A DNA stretch of 64,000 nucleotides from Datura wrightii (lineage: Eukaryota > Streptophyta > Magnoliopsida > Solanales > Solanaceae): positions 31,909,501 to 31,973,500 of the forward strand of contig JASDFA010000006.1 in assembly GCA_035772735.1 (NCBI GenBank), in the 5' to 3' direction. Of this stretch, positions 23,771-36,389 are shown in pieces; positions within the stretch are counted from its first letter, which is position 1; every line of letters begins with the position of its first letter. Under the pieces are notes generated by a model. That model searched no databases. It had not been told where the DNA came from and saw nothing but the letters and a program-made list of their open reading frames with translations. The position numbers and the translations under genes were made by a program.

Positions 23771-25321
23771 TTGTGTAGCCTAGGTTAATTGGGGTTCGTG
23801 TAGTCTATTGAATGGCATTATTAACAATAGGTGATTCTTGAAGTCATATAAATATTAATTTGCCCTAGAACCCTAGTTTTTCGAAAAGGGTGAGAATTCA
23901 TGAGATTTGATCAAAGTTCTAAATTTATTATTGAAATTGATTGTAAATTCATCATTGGACATTATTAAACACGTGTAAAGAGATTTAGCAGAATTTGAGC
24001 TATGTTTCTTTTTTAACATACTTTTGGCTACAAAGAGGCTTTGAATAGGACTTTATGCGCATAGGGGACAAACTGTATCGATTCTCCATATTTTGATTTA
24101 TATTATAATATACGCACAAAAATGTATTTTTTCGTTTGGATAGGATTTGTCAAATTTCATCTAAAGTAATAATTTTTTACATGCTTTTGCTCCATGAATG
24201 AGCTACTAATTTGAAACATGATTTAATGGCTTAAACATGGTTTCTAAACTTGAGTAAAGATTTTTGATATACCTCTATTGAGATGATAATTTTGAAAGAT
24301 TTTGAGGCTATTATGCCATGATTTATTTGTGTTTGGACCTATATGGCCAAGCTGTGCTATTCCAAAGGATGAATAGCCATTATGGATCCTAACACAATAA
24401 ATTACAGTATCAGCCCAGAGGAAGATTAACCTCCAATGAATGATACTCCCCCGGTGAAAAAAATTGTAGTGTAAGCCTAGAGGATGATTGACCTTCGAGG
24501 ATCGATGTTCCCGGTGAAGCACTTTTGAGAAATGGGATCCTACTTATGGCTCTCTCATTTTTCTTAATTTTGGTTTGCCTCTGAGCTGACATATGTTTAA
24601 TTTTTTATTTTCACTCTATTTGCGGAAAAAATGAGATTTTGATGAATTTTGCCCTTGAATGGTGTTACATGATTTTGAACAAAATGGCTTAAAGTTTATA
24701 AATTCTTCAGCATTGAAAATTGTTTTCATGATTTACTTTATCACTAAATTTGAATTGCTATATTATAATTGTGTTACCCTAATTACTATTAATATGACTA
24801 TTTTGGATATATGAACTCTTGACCCAAAGATATTCACTAAGTACCCAATACTCAGGCATACCATCATTTTTTTGTTAGTGTGTTAGGTAATGAGGAGGAG
24901 CAGGTTCCATCTTTACAAGACATTTTGGAGAGACTTGCTATTCATTAGACTTTTAGTGAGCCCGCATTCTTTTTCATAGGTGTCGTTGACTATTTTACTT
25001 TCTTTATTAGATTTTCGAGTTGCATCTCGAGTTAGTTATTCTTTTCATAAAAGCTTCATAGATAGATATTGTGTTATGGAGTTACTTGAGTCATTTATTG
25101 GCTCGTTGGGGCACACAACTAGGTTTCGATTCTAGATAAATATTCATATAATTGTTATTAATATTTATTTCAATTCATTAATTATCTTAATTTGTATATA
25201 GATAATTGAATTATATAATAAATATGGGACAACTATTTGAATTGTCATATCCATAAGTTGCTTTCGATGTGGTTCTGTAGAATCCGATGCCTGTTGCGCT
25301 AGGTAGGTTTGGGGCGTGATA
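23771..25321 (+). repeat. E4 5' LTR, 5' part missing
   Basis: It ends GGCGTGATA at 25321, next to a primer-binding site. The part 24395-25280 matches 37095-37760 (for example CACTTTTGAGAAAT and GAGCTGACATATGTTTA). The expected opening, TGTAACTCCC as at 36390, is absent. The sequence begins at the junction with the truncated E3 LTR. Confidence 0.72.
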
Positions 25322-25325
25322 AGCT

Positions 25326-25337
25326 TGGTATTAGAGC
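25326..25337 (+). other. E4 primer-binding site
   Basis: TGGTATTAGAGC is one change from the initiator tRNA-Met complement and lies just after the LTR end. Confidence 0.85.
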
Positions 25338-25524
25338 CTAGGTTAAGAAGTGTCCTAAGATTTGTCTATGAAGGTGTGGCTAGTGGAGTCTTTCTCCTAC
25401 AACTTGATCACCTGCATAACCGAAGGACTCCCAAGATATTTATAAATGTTTCTCATTCTATTGGTTCTAGTTGTGCTATAGAGTTTGAAATCCTTTTAGG
25501 ATCGTTCTAATACATTTGTTACCC

Positions 25525-26324
25525 ATGCCTCATAGATATGACATTGACGCGTGTTGGAGCTACTAATACATTTAAATCAACTCTTCTAACAAAGCATTAT
25601 GAGGTTATCCAAATGTTTACCCTGCTACTATAGCTGTGAATATTGAGGTGGAAATTGGTACTGAAAAATAGGTGCCTCCACGAGATCCACCTATTCCTGC
25701 TGAAGTTGGTGTTTAAATCGGGTTTATGCAAAGTTTCATTCAGATTCTTACTTCTCTGATAGCAGCTCAGCATCAACATGAAAGTCTTGGAACCACATTT
25801 GTAGTTAGTAGAGGAAGTCTTACGAACTTTTTGAGCCTGAACCTACCAAAGTTCTATAGTTTGTGCACCGAGGATGACTTGCAATACTTTGTAGATGAAT
25901 TTTATGGCCCTCCAGGCTATGGGTGCTAATGGTTCTAAAGTGATTGAATTTGTTGCATATTAGTTGAAAGATGTAGCTCATGTTTGGTTTGAGATGTAGG
26001 AGGGAGAGCGTCCCGCTGCCGCTTTTACTCCCATGTTAAGCTGAATTTGGAAAAGTGTCCATGAATAGGTTTCTCTTTAAGGAAGCATGGTTTTCACTGA
26101 CAATGAAGTTCGGACAATTAGATCGGGACACTATGACTATTTGCAGATATAGCCTATAATTCACCCGCCTAGCTCGATATGCTACGTATATGATCCCTAT
26201 AGAGAGACAGAAGTTGAGGAGATTTGTTCATGCTTTGAGAATACATATTAAGTTTGTGTGTGTTGGTACTTCTATGTCGCTTACCTGCACATTTGCGTCC
26301 TTGGTAGTTTTTACTGAGGAGAAA
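25525..26324 (+). pseudogene. E4 gag N-terminal and capsid remnant
   Basis: It starts ATGCCTCATAGATATG at 25525. The frame breaks repeatedly, but capsid landmarks remain: LPKFYSLCTEDDLQYFVDEF at about 25840-25905 and the tract LTRLARYATYMIPIERQK, then LRRFVHALR, at about 26155-26245. The reading stops abruptly at 26324, where E5 is inserted. The zinc knuckle and protease of E4 are not found downstream. Confidence 0.75.
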
Positions 26325-28898
26325 TGTAACACCTCAGAACTTGCCTAGACCAAACTCAGACCTTGCAAGAAAAATCTAGAATAAACCAGAGAAGTTACCT
26401 CAGAACGACTGAGACAACGAGTCATGGTCAGCTCTAACGACTCATTGTGTTAGTTGTGGTCAGCCCTGCTTGGTCTTTCGGGAACCAATGGAACATGGAA
26501 TGACCCATTGTGAGAACCAACGAGTCGTCCTGTCACTCGGTGGTCCCCCATCTCAGAACTCCTTTTCCAGGACCCCACGAATCAACCAACGAGTCTTCGT
26601 GTCATATGATGACTCATGGTGTGACTCATTGGTTGGGATTCCCAGAAACCTCCTTCAGTGACCACGGGTGGTAGCAATGACGCGTTGTACGCACAACGAG
26701 TTGTTGTGACCACCCTCCGTGTCAAGTTTAGTGGTTTTATTAACCTTCCAAGTGAATATAATGACTCAACACAATGACCCGTAGGGTCTACCAATGAGTC
26801 GTTGAGTTGCCCGTCGTCAGGCTTTCCAGAATCCTCATCCAGTGACCACGGGAGGAACCAATGACCCATTGGTTCATCCAACAAATAGTGGTACCTATTG
26901 TTTCCAGTTATAGTGTGCCTAAAACCTAGGCCTCAGGACCAACAACTGGTCCTAGTGAGTTGCGGTCTCAACCAACGACTCGTTGATGACCCATTGGTTC
27001 CTATCGGCAGTTTTTCTAGATTTTTCTCTAGGGTTATTTATGTAATTTTCCACCTGTGTAATCCCTAAACTATATTGTTTTGGGTTACTATCAGGGAATT
27101 TAGAGGGGTAATCGATGATTACTTCACCCCTCTCATTCCCTCAGAAACTTCAATTCATAAAACTTCTTTCAGAAACACTCACAGTAAGATCTAGGGCAGT
27201 CAGTTTCTTCTCAGATTCTCAAGGGAGTTCTCCAGAATTTCTTCACCAGGTATGTGGGAATTCAACAAGGGAATTGTTCTTCCCTTGTGTGCCCAAAACC
27301 CTTTTCTAAATTTTCTATCAATTATAGCCTTGTGGTTTCGAAATGTAGAAGGGTTTTCAAACAAAATTTTATAAATTTCAAGTGGAATATTATTCATGAT
27401 ATTAGTACTATATTTTTCCCGATTTCTAGAAAATTTTTTGGAACTAGCATATTCTAGAATAATTTAGCCCTAGCTTCTCAGTTCAGTAAATTAGAATCTT
27501 GCTTATTGGACTAGTTATTTTCCTATTGTCTGATTCTATCAGTGATGGGATTCCCATATTGTTAAAACTAGTTGAAATCTCAATAAATTGCATGCTAGTC
27601 CAGCTTTAGTCAAAATATCAGCATTCTCAGTATTATTCAGAAATGTCAGCTGATTAGTTTGACTATAGTCTTTTCTTGAGGTGTCAGTGGTGCCTCCCAA
27701 TTATCAATTATTAGACTTAGATATCATATATCAAATTTTAATAGTTCTTTAGATGGTTATGACACTTTTAGATAAGTAGCTCTGATCAGTCTTAGGACCC
27801 TCACCTTCAATTTTAGTTTGTTCTTTAGACGGTTATGATGCTTCTAGATAAGCAGCTCTGTCTAGTCTTAGAACACCAGTTACAGAATTCGGACCGATAA
27901 GACTCTCAGGGTATTTCCAGATAGGTATTACTGACTTAGTCTCGGACCCCAGTTTCGACCTATCAGCTTAGTAGTCAGTGTAGGACTATCCAGTGGGAGT
28001 AGGACTTAACACCGAGCGGACCGAGGTTCCAGCGCACCCAGGTTCCCAGAACTACATTGCCACCATAGGTTATTTTTATTGGCCCTATGGCCCCAGACTT
28101 GTGATTACCCAATTCATGCCTTTATACCCTAGCAAGGTATATTGGGTCCTACCGTTGGGGTGTATACATCGAACTTGACGTCTAACTCACGTGGTTATAT
28201 ATCGGTTATAGCCTCTCCCACTAGTCAGTACAATTTCAGTTTAGATCTGCTCAGAACAGTTTTAGTTTACTCAGTTACAGTTTAGTTCAGCACAGTTAGC
28301 TCAGATCAGTATCTCAGACTCAGGTCATGTCCATTACCTTCAGACAGGGTCATTTTGACATTTCAGCTATATTTCAGTTTATTCAGTTTCAGTATTTTAG
28401 TTGGCCATTGCATGTTATTATAGTTCATTTATTTATTCCTTTATGTTATGTTTTCTGCCACTTACTCAGTACACAAAGTACTGACACATACCTTCTATGT
28501 TGTATCGTATCATGCTACAGGCGCAGGTTCTCAGCCTCAGCACCGCTAGTAGATCTTTTTCAGGTGATATTAGTTGTACCAGTGGTGAGTCCTCATCTTT
28601 CTAGGACGATATTTATTTTCTTCAGTAATTTTAATTCAGTTAGGCTTTAGAGTTAGTTTCGGGCTTGTCCCAGCAACTCATCAGTTGTAGATAGCTTTCA
28701 GTCATAGACTCAGACTTTCAGTTTTTCTTTCAGATGTGTAATCTTGTATTATTCAGTTTTCCTTAAATGGTTTTGTTATTCTAGCTTTCGCTATGATTAC
28801 TCAGATTACTAGTGTTATGATAGACCATGGGTTGGCTTGGGGTTACTTGTGACTCCAAGTACTGTGTCTCGTCCAGGGTATAGACTCGGGTCGTGACA
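26325..28898 (+). repeat. E5 5' LTR (2574 bp)
   Basis: It runs from TGTAACACC to GTGACA. The first 700 bases are dense in ACGAGTC, CGACTC and TGACCCATTG words (for example around 26402-26450, 26515-26610 and 26800-27000). The middle and end are rich in CAGTTT and CTCAG words. A G-box-like element (TCACGTGG) occurs near 28187. Confidence 0.9.
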
Positions 28899-28902
28899 AA
28901 CT

Positions 28903-28914
28903 TGGTATTAGAGC
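28903..28914 (+). other. E5 primer-binding site
   Basis: TGGTATTAGAGC follows the LTR by four bases. It is complementary to initiator tRNA-Met with one change. Confidence 0.88.
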
Positions 28915-29118
28915 CCTCGGTTTAGAGTATCCTACGATGTCTAAAAGTAAAGTCAAGTAGAGTCCTTTTCATGGGTGTGAAACACTCTACACTTATAACG
29001 GGGAGGCTATGAGACGTTATTAGGAAAACTCCCTTTTGTTCATACTCTTTATCGTGTGTTGAAGTTCAATTCCAGAAAATTTCCCCTAACTCGTGCTCTA
29101 TTTCATTTCAGTGAAATC

Positions 29119-30240
29119 ATGCCTCCAAGACGCGGAAATTGAAGAAGAAAAGACAGCGCTAACCGACCTTCCCCACCAGCTCCAACAGCCCTTTAGGATG
29201 ACCGAGTGTCCTCAATAGAGTTCAAAGAGGCAATCCAGCCACTGGCACAGATAGTCACAAAACAGGTGAACCAGCAAGTGGTTCCAGTTAACCCAAATGG
29301 GTCCGCAGCAGCTGCCCGAGTTTGGGACTTCACCCGAATGAACCCTCTAGCCTTCCATGGATCTAAGGTGGGATAGGACCCATAGGAGTTCGTAGATGAG
29401 ATACGGAAGATCACCTAAATTATGGGTGTTAGTTACGCTGAGAGTGTTGACTTAGCTGCCTACCAGTTGAAAGGGGTAGCCCAGATCTGGTACAATTAGT
29501 GGAAAGAAGGGATACCAGTAGGAGCGGAACCGGTGGAGTGGGAGGAGTTCGCAATAGCTTTCCTAGACAAATTCTTCCCCCATGAGTTAAGGGAGGCTAA
29601 GATGGTAGAATTCATAAATTTGAAACAGGGCAATAGGATGGTGGAAGAATATGCATTGGAGTTCACACGGTTGTCAAGATAAGCTCCAAAGATGGTAGCC
29701 GAGCCAAGGGTTCGCATGCTCAAGTTCATTAATGGAGTATCAAACATGGTCTTTAAGGAGTGCAGGACTATAATGCTCATCAAAGACATTGACCTCTCCA
29801 TCCTCATCATTCATGCCCAGCAGATTGAGGCAGAAAAGCTGAAAGACATGGAGCAGGAGAATAAGCAGGCTAGGACTGGACAATCAGATTATGGCCTCTA
29901 GAGTTCTGGCGGTAGTAGCTGTCCACAACAACAGTAATAGTAGAGGACTCCAATGCCTACCTCAGACAGTACCCCTACTTTTTGGTCCCGCAAGGATCGG
30001 AAGGGTGGAGCATCTGGCTTACAATCTAAGAGTCACAGCGCCAGAAACCACTATCCATCTTGCCCTAAGTATGGCAAGAACTATCCAGGAGAATGCCTTT
30101 AGGGCAGATAGGGTTTCTTTGGGTGTGGACAGCTAGGTCACCGGCTCAAAGAATGCCCTTCAGCAGGACAAGGGAGATCACAATCCACCACTTCAACAAC
30201 TCCAGCAAGCCGACCAGTTCAGTAGGCCAACACTTCAAGT
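29119..30240 (+). pseudogene. E5 gag relic
   Basis: It starts ATGCCTCCAAGACGCG (MPPRRG) at 29119. Capsid landmarks are readable between about 29440 and 29890: DLAAYQLKGVAQIWY, WEEFAIAFLDKFFP, EFINLKQGN, and then the region ending in HAQQIEAEKLKDMEQ. The knuckle near 30105-30150 reads FFGCGQLGHRLKEC, so the first Cys of CX2CX4HX4C is Phe. In-frame stops occur near 29143, 29194, 29373, 29416, 29499, 29680 and 29899. Confidence 0.86.
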
Positions 30241-30780
30241 ACGGATGGCGATCAGCGCCAAAACCCATTTTTATGCTTTATCATCTCGTCAGGATCAGGA
30301 GAGTTCACCTGATGTGGTCACGGGTATGTTACGTCTTTTCCATATATATGTGTATGCCCTACTAGATCCGGGAACCACACTATCATTCATGAATCCCTAT
30401 GTAGCTTTCCAGCTTGATATCAGTCCAGAAGTCCTCTCAGAACCATTCCCAATCTCTACCCAGTTGGTGAGCCAGTTAGAGCCAATTGGGTGTATAGAAA
30501 CTGCCTAGTCTCAATCTTGAATAAGTTCATTCCAGCTGATCTCGTAGAGTTAGACATGGTTGATTTTGATATCGTTCTTGGCATGGATTGGTTACACTCT
30601 GGTTATGCCTCAGTCGACTAAAACACTAGAGTCGTCATATTTCAATTCCCTAATGAGCCAGTTTTAGAGTGGATGGGAAGTAGTTTAGCGCCAAAGAGTC
30701 GGTTTATTTCCTACCTTTAGGCAAGAAAGCTTATTTTTAAAGGGTGTATTTATCATCTAGTTTGGGTCAAATATTCTAGC
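30241..30780 (+). pseudogene. E5 protease remnant
   Basis: The frame from 30245 reads HFYALSSRQDQESSPDVVTG and then VYALLDPGTTLSF, with DPG in place of the D-S/T-G of typical aspartic proteases. A frameshift near 30475 interrupts it before the FDIVLGMDWL segment at about 30568-30597. The protease would mature the gag-pol polyprotein. Confidence 0.82.
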
Positions 30781-32008
30781 TCTAAGACCCCAACTATCCA
30801 GTCAGTTCCAATTGTCAACGAATTCCCTGACGTGTTTCTCGAAAATCTTCTTGGAGTCCCTCCTGAGCGAAAAATAGACTTCGGCATAGACCTTCATCTA
30901 GACACTCAGCCCATCCCTCCTTACAGAATGGCTCCAGTTGAGCTTAAGGAGTTGAAGGAGCAGCTAAAAGACCTCTTGATAAAGGTTTCATTAGGCCCAG
31001 CATCTCTCCATGGGGTGCTCCAGTATTATTCATGTGAAAGAAAGATGGTACCCTCAAAATGTGTATCGACTATCGTCAGTTGAATAAGGTCATAGTTAAG
31101 AACAAGTATCCCCTACACTGGATTGACAACTTGTTCAATCAACTTCAGGGAGCCAATTTTTTCTCCAAACCGATCTCAGGTCGGGGTATCATCAGCTAAG
31201 AGTTAGAGAATGTGACATACCGAAAATAGCTTTCAGAACTCAATATGGACACTGTGAATTCATGTTTATGTCCTTCGGACTAAATAATTCTCCTGCAGCT
31301 TTTATGGACCTGATGAACAGGGTTTTCAAGCCATATCTAGACATTTTTGTCATTGTATTCATTGATGACATTCTAGTATACTACAAAAGCGAGGAAGAAC
31401 ATGCTAACCATCTGAGGATAGCGTTACAGATGCTCAGCGATCGCCAGTTATTCACTAAGTTCAACAATTGTGAATTCTGGTTGAAGTTTGTAACTTTCCT
31501 TGGTCACGTGGTCTCGAGTGAGGGTATTCAAGTAGATCCTCAAAAGATAGCAGCGGTGAAAGACTGGCCAAGACCTATTTCCCCAACCGAAATCAGAAGT
31601 TTCTTAGGTCTAGCTAGTTATTACCAATATTTTATGGAAGGTTTTTCCTCTATTTCATCTCCTCTGACTAGGTTGACTCATAAAAGGTGAAATTTTAGTG
31701 GTCAAATGCGTGTGAGAAGAGTTTCCAAGAGTTAAAGACTCGAATCACAACCGCTCCAGTGTTAACCTTACCAGAAGGAATAGATAGGTTCGTAGTGTAT
31801 TGTGACGCTTCGAGAATTGGACTCAGTTTCATTCTAATGCAGCGGGGTAAGGTGATAGCTTATGTCTCCAGACAGCTCAAGGTTCATGAAAAGAACTATC
31901 TAACTCATGACCTTAAGTTGGAAGCAATGGTGTTTGCATTGAAAATGGAGATATTACCTCTACGAGGCTCACGTGGATGTTTTCACCAATCACAAGAGCC
32001 TTACGACT
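30781..32008 (+). pseudogene. E5 reverse transcriptase and partial RNase H
   Basis: The linker LGVPPERKIDFGIDLHLD and PPYRMAPVELKELKEQLK lead into RT. The fingers are broken by small indels and a stop (30990-31200). The palm reads FGLNNSPAAFMDLMNRVF, then VFIDDILVYY with both aspartates (31364-31369). The thumb SFLGLASYYQYFMEGFSS is followed by a frameshift near 31690. RNase H begins VVYCDASRIGLSF with Asp intact and continues through SRQLKVHEKNYLTHDLK before the frame falls apart at the junction near 32008. Confidence 0.86.
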
Positions 32009-33738
32009 TACGATTTTCAAAACGTTTGTAGCATAATATACTCATAGTAGTAATAGAATAGCTTTAATTAACATCACTTGAGTCAATATACATAATTATA
32101 ACATGCATAAATCATGAGGAGCAGTGGAAGATTCTCTTAATCGACATACCCTATATGAGCACACATGAAGCCCGACTTGTAACCCTAGTCGGGAGGGTGT
32201 TCGTACCTTGCCAAGGGTATAACCATGAAAGTGTGATATCACCATGAAAACGGCTGTTTGGTCCAGGGGCTAACATGAAATGGTCCCGACATACCTATAG
32301 TGACACGTAGTTCATGAGATCCGGAGCTTGACTTGAGCCCCGAACCTACTCGGTGTTCGATACTACTCCCAAAACATATATAGTGCTCATATAATATATA
32401 CATGAGTTCATGGGCTAGTTAAATCATGATAATTGTAAACATGCTTGAATATATGTGAACTAGCCATGACATGAGGCCCGTGAGTCTGCCAAAAACATAA
32501 TTCATGATTAATAAGATTCATACATACTCATAGATCGTGCATATAGCTTGAATTTCATAAAATCATAATGGATAACATAATGAATTCATAATTTAAAACA
32601 TAATTTATGATGGGCTCTTGTAAAGAACATCGATGGGATAATAGATCATAAATCGATTCATCATGGGGCATGCATAATTGAGCTTAATTGCTTAGAAATC
32701 AAATCAATAATATTATAATTAATTTAAATATCAAAAGATGATCAAAATCCATCGATTATGATAATATTTCAAAATCTCCAAAACCCATAATTAAATCATT
32801 AGATTTTATATAAATCAAATACAAAACCCCATCAGTGTTTTGATAAATTTTTAAGTAAAATCATAGAGTAGGAGCATGGGTATGGAAGAATTCACCCATT
32901 GAGGACCTTACATACCTGGAAAGGGATTGATTTCAATGTTCCTTGAATACCCTCAACGGAATTGATGGAAACTTGGAGAAGAAGACCTTGAATTTCCCTA
33001 AAACCTCTCTAAAAGCTCTTGCATGGGAATGGACATGCATTAGGGACTTAACCCATCTTATCACACTCAGAAATACACAAAACGATGTAGTTTCGGGCCT
33101 TATATCATGAAAAAGTCGAAAATACCCTTAATGAACCTACCCTAAAAATTGGCCGAGTGGAACCCACGGGAGGTAGCAATGGGTCGTGAAAACTACCCAC
33201 TGCCCGTCCTGTATCTCGTAGTATGGGATGTTAAATGCCTTCTCTTAGAACTTAACCAACAGACGGACAGGACGACTCATCCTACCAAACCACGATCCGT
33301 TGCACTGTTCGTTATTTGCTCATTATAAAAATCTGATCCCACTTACCATGAGCCTCGCCACAACTCGTGGTTACTTCCAACGAGTAGTGGTATCAACCCA
33401 TTAAAGGCCTCCTGAAGATCCTAACTCCTTCCCACGATAGCTAACGATGGCTCATTGTTTCCCATAACGAGTCATCTTGTCTCTTGTGGTTCATACTGCC
33501 ACCCAGCCTGATCCTAACCATGACTGAAAAGGACGACCCGTTGTATCTCAGAACGGGTCGTCATACCAGTCGTTGTCTCCACTACCACCAACTTTCCCCC
33601 AACCAACGATAGCATACAACAACTCATGGTTTGATACCATGAGTTGTTCCTTGGTCCGTCCTATGATATTTTGCCAGTTTTCTGCACTTTTCAACTTCTA
33701 CTCCCAAGTCTATTCTTAGGCCTTCCCGGGGTATTACA
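32009..33738 (-). repeat. F: antisense LTR fragment of the E1 family
   Basis: The minus strand opens TGTAATACCCCGGGAAGGCC at 33738 and matches the E1 LTR start (613, 6192). Inner parts such as GTCGGGAGGGTGTTC (near 32190) also occur in the E7 LTRs at 54308 and 61268. The distal LTR end is missing, the left edge abutting E5 RNase H. No internal region or partner LTR is attached, so it may be half of a solo LTR or debris of an inversion. Confidence 0.82.
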
Positions 33739-34640
33739 CTTGACTAATGCACCAGTTACGTTTATAGACTTGATGAACCGCGTTTTCAAGTCTTTTCTTG
33801 ATCAATTCATTATTATGTTCATTGATGACATTTTGATTTACTTAAAAAGTCGCGAAAATAGCTTTGCTAATACTTAAGGAGAACAAGCTTTATGCAAAGT
33901 TCTCTAAGTGTGAATTTTGATTTAATTATTTTGTATTTTTAGGTCATGCAATATTCAATAATAGTATCAAGGTTAAACCTAAGAAGATCAAAGTAGATAA
34001 AGACTACTCGAGGCCCACATGTGCAATAGATATTTGTAACTTCTTGGTTTTGGATGAATATTACTGAAAGTTCATAGAAGGATTTTTAACCATAGCTGCA
34101 CCACTCACTAAATTGACTCAAAAGACCGCTAAATTCCAGTGGTATGAGGCATGTGAAAAGAGTTTTCAAGAGCTAAAGGTAAGGTTGAATGTAACTCTTA
34201 TTTTAACTCTTCCTTTGGGATTTAGTGGCTACGTGGTGTATTTTGATTCTTCTAGAGTTGGATTGGATTGTGTGTTGATGCAAGAGGGTAAAATTATTGC
34301 CTATGCTTAACACCAGTTGAAGAAACACGAGAAGAATTATTTGACTTATGATTTGAAGTTAGTTATTGTAGTATTTTCACTAAATATTTGGTGTCACTAT
34401 TTGTATGGTGAGCATTGTAATGTGTTCACTAATCAGAAGAGCTTGAATATATTTTTTAAGTAGAGAGAGTTGAATCTCAAACAAATAAGGTGTCTAGAGT
34501 TGTTGAAAAATTATAACTTGAATATTTTGTATCATCCTGGTAATGCTAACGTTGTTGCTGATGCTTTAAGTCATAAGTCTATGGGTATCTTAGCGTATCT
34601 CCAACCAATGAAATGTCGATAGGCAAAGAGATGCAAAGAT
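33739..34640 (+). pseudogene. E4 RT (palm onward) and RNase H remnant
   Basis: It begins exactly at the edge of F, in mid-RT: LTNAPVTFIDLMNRVFKSF, then MFIDDILIYLKS with both palm aspartates (33824-33829). Thumb and connection pieces follow with stops. RNase H at about 34113-34310 reads KTAKFQWYEACEKSFQELK and VVYFDSSRVGLDCVLMQ. ILYHPGNANVVADALSH marks its end near 34530-34580. The style (KHEKNYLTYDLK) differs from E1 and E7, so this is a separate family. Confidence 0.84.
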
Positions 34641-36125
34641 TTGCTAATCTTGGAGTACGTTGGATGATACTGATGGTGGTGAGTTGGTTGGAACCACTCA
34701 ATCACGATTCAATATCGTGGAGAGAATCAAGTACAAACAATATGAAGATGAACTCTTAGTAAAGCTAAGAAATGGAGTGCAAAATGTTGAATACACTCCA
34801 TTCATTATTCTATAGTTGATAATGTTTTTTAGATTGCAAGGCTGCTTATGTGTTCTAGATGTCGATGGTCTTCACAAGAATTAATAGTGGAAGCTCATAC
34901 TACAAATATTCTATGTATCCGGTATCCATCAAGATGTATAAAGATTTGAAATAACACTATTGGTGGAAGAGCATGAATGTTGATATATCAAATTTTGTAG
35001 CTAAATGTTTGAATTATCAGCAAGTAAAGACTAAATATCAACGACCTGGTGGTATGGCTTGGAATATTGAAATCCCACAACAACAAAGGGAGATGATCAA
35101 TATGGACTTTGTTGTGGATTTACCTCGCACAAGGATCTAACACAATTTGATTTGGGTGTAGGCTTACAAAATTCGAACATTTCCTTCTTGTGAAAATGAT
35201 TGGTACTGCGATTCACTATGATAGACTATATTTAAAAGAGATAGTGAGGCTACATGGTATTCTGACATCTATTATTTCAAACAAAAGTACACAATTTACT
35301 GCTCATTTTTGGATGTTGTTCTAAGAGGGTCTAGGAACTCATGACAATTTGAGCACTGCTTTCCACCCTCAAACGAATAGAAAAGCAAAGTTAACAATCC
35401 AGACTCTCGAGGACATGTTGAGAGCATGCGTGATTGATTTTGGAGGTAATTGGAATGAACATTTGCCTTTTGCCAAGTTGCATACTATGCGAGCATCCAA
35501 ATGGGTCCTTATGAAGCTCTTTATGGGCAAAATTATAGATCCCCAATTGGTTGGTTTGAACCAACAGAGGTACAATTTTTGGATCTTGACTTAGTTCATG
35601 AAGCTATTAAAAAAGTGAATCTTATTGTGCGTCAACTCAAAACAACTCAAAGTTGACAGAAGTCTTATACGCACATGATACTTTGCAAGCTGGACTTCAT
35701 TATGGGTGATCAAGTGTTCTGAAGGTTTCACCTATGAAGGGTGTCATGCATTTTAATAGGAAGGAGAGACTTAGTCCTTGATTTATTGGTCCCTATGAAA
35801 TTGTTGGGAAGGTGGCTTATAAGTTGAAATTACCATCAGAGATATCTATGATGCATCCTATCTTTCATGTATCCATGTTGAAGTTATATAGACATGACCT
35901 ATATTTTATCTTGTCTCATGAGAAAATTGAAATAAATGAGAGGCTGTCTTATGAAGAGGAACCTATGCAGATACTAGATCATCAAGTTAGAAGGTTGAGA
36001 ATCAAAGATGTAGCTTCAATTAAAACATTGTGGCAAAATCATGACACCAAGAAAGCAATTTAGGAAGAAAAGAAGGACATGAAAAGAGATAATCTCACTT
36101 GTTCCCCATTTTTAATATGTGTTTA
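34641..36125 (+). pseudogene. E4 integrase and chromodomain remnant
   Basis: Integrase pieces are scattered over several frames. LHGILTSIISNKSTQFTAHF near 35250-35310 has Asn in place of the second catalytic Asp. The segment LSTAFHPQTNRKAKLTIQTL at 35349 has Lys near the expected catalytic Glu. The C-terminus at 35812-36063 reads LPSEISMMHPIFHVSMLKLY and LRIKDVASIKTLWQNH, a chromodomain-like tail in which the conserved ATWE Trp codon is TAG. The element was immobile by itself. Confidence 0.83.
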
Positions 36126-36373
36126 ACCCCTTAGTTTATTGCATTTTTGAAAATTTTGGTTGTGAGGTAAAAATTTTCTTATCTTATATGTTGGTAGGTG
36201 ATTTTGATTGTGAAAGTCTTGTGAGGACCATGTTGTTGATTATTGTATTATTAGCTGAGTTTTAAATATTAAAAATTGCTCTATTACAAGAAAACTCTGG
36301 CAAAACTTTTGTAAATTTTGGGAGTTAAGTCAAAATCTATGCTAGGAATCCAGATTCAAGGATGAATGTTGAT

Positions 36374-36389
36374 CCCAAGGGGGAGATAA
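36374..36389 (+). other. E4 polypurine tract
   Basis: CCCAAGGGGGAGATAA precedes TGTAACTCCC, the opening of the 3' LTR. Confidence 0.86.

Larger units (their letters stand above)
26325..32008 (+). mobile_element. E5: Ty3/gypsy element nested in E4, 3' truncated
   Basis: A complete 5' LTR (26325-28898) is followed by a primer-binding site, gag, protease, RT and the first half of RNase H. The element then ends abruptly near 32008 against an antisense LTR fragment. Integrase, chromodomain, polypurine tract and 3' LTR are missing. It is inserted into the E4 gag. With no right end, a target-site duplication cannot be tested. Confidence 0.88.

Noticed and set aside
26470..26884. Frames on both strands in the E5 LTR
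   Set aside because: They lie wholly within the LTR word-repeat region and change with each palindromic word; no domain.
28327..28650. 107-codon frame in the E5 LTR
   Set aside because: Lies inside the LTR; Phe/Ser/Leu-rich composition from CAGTTT words; no domain.
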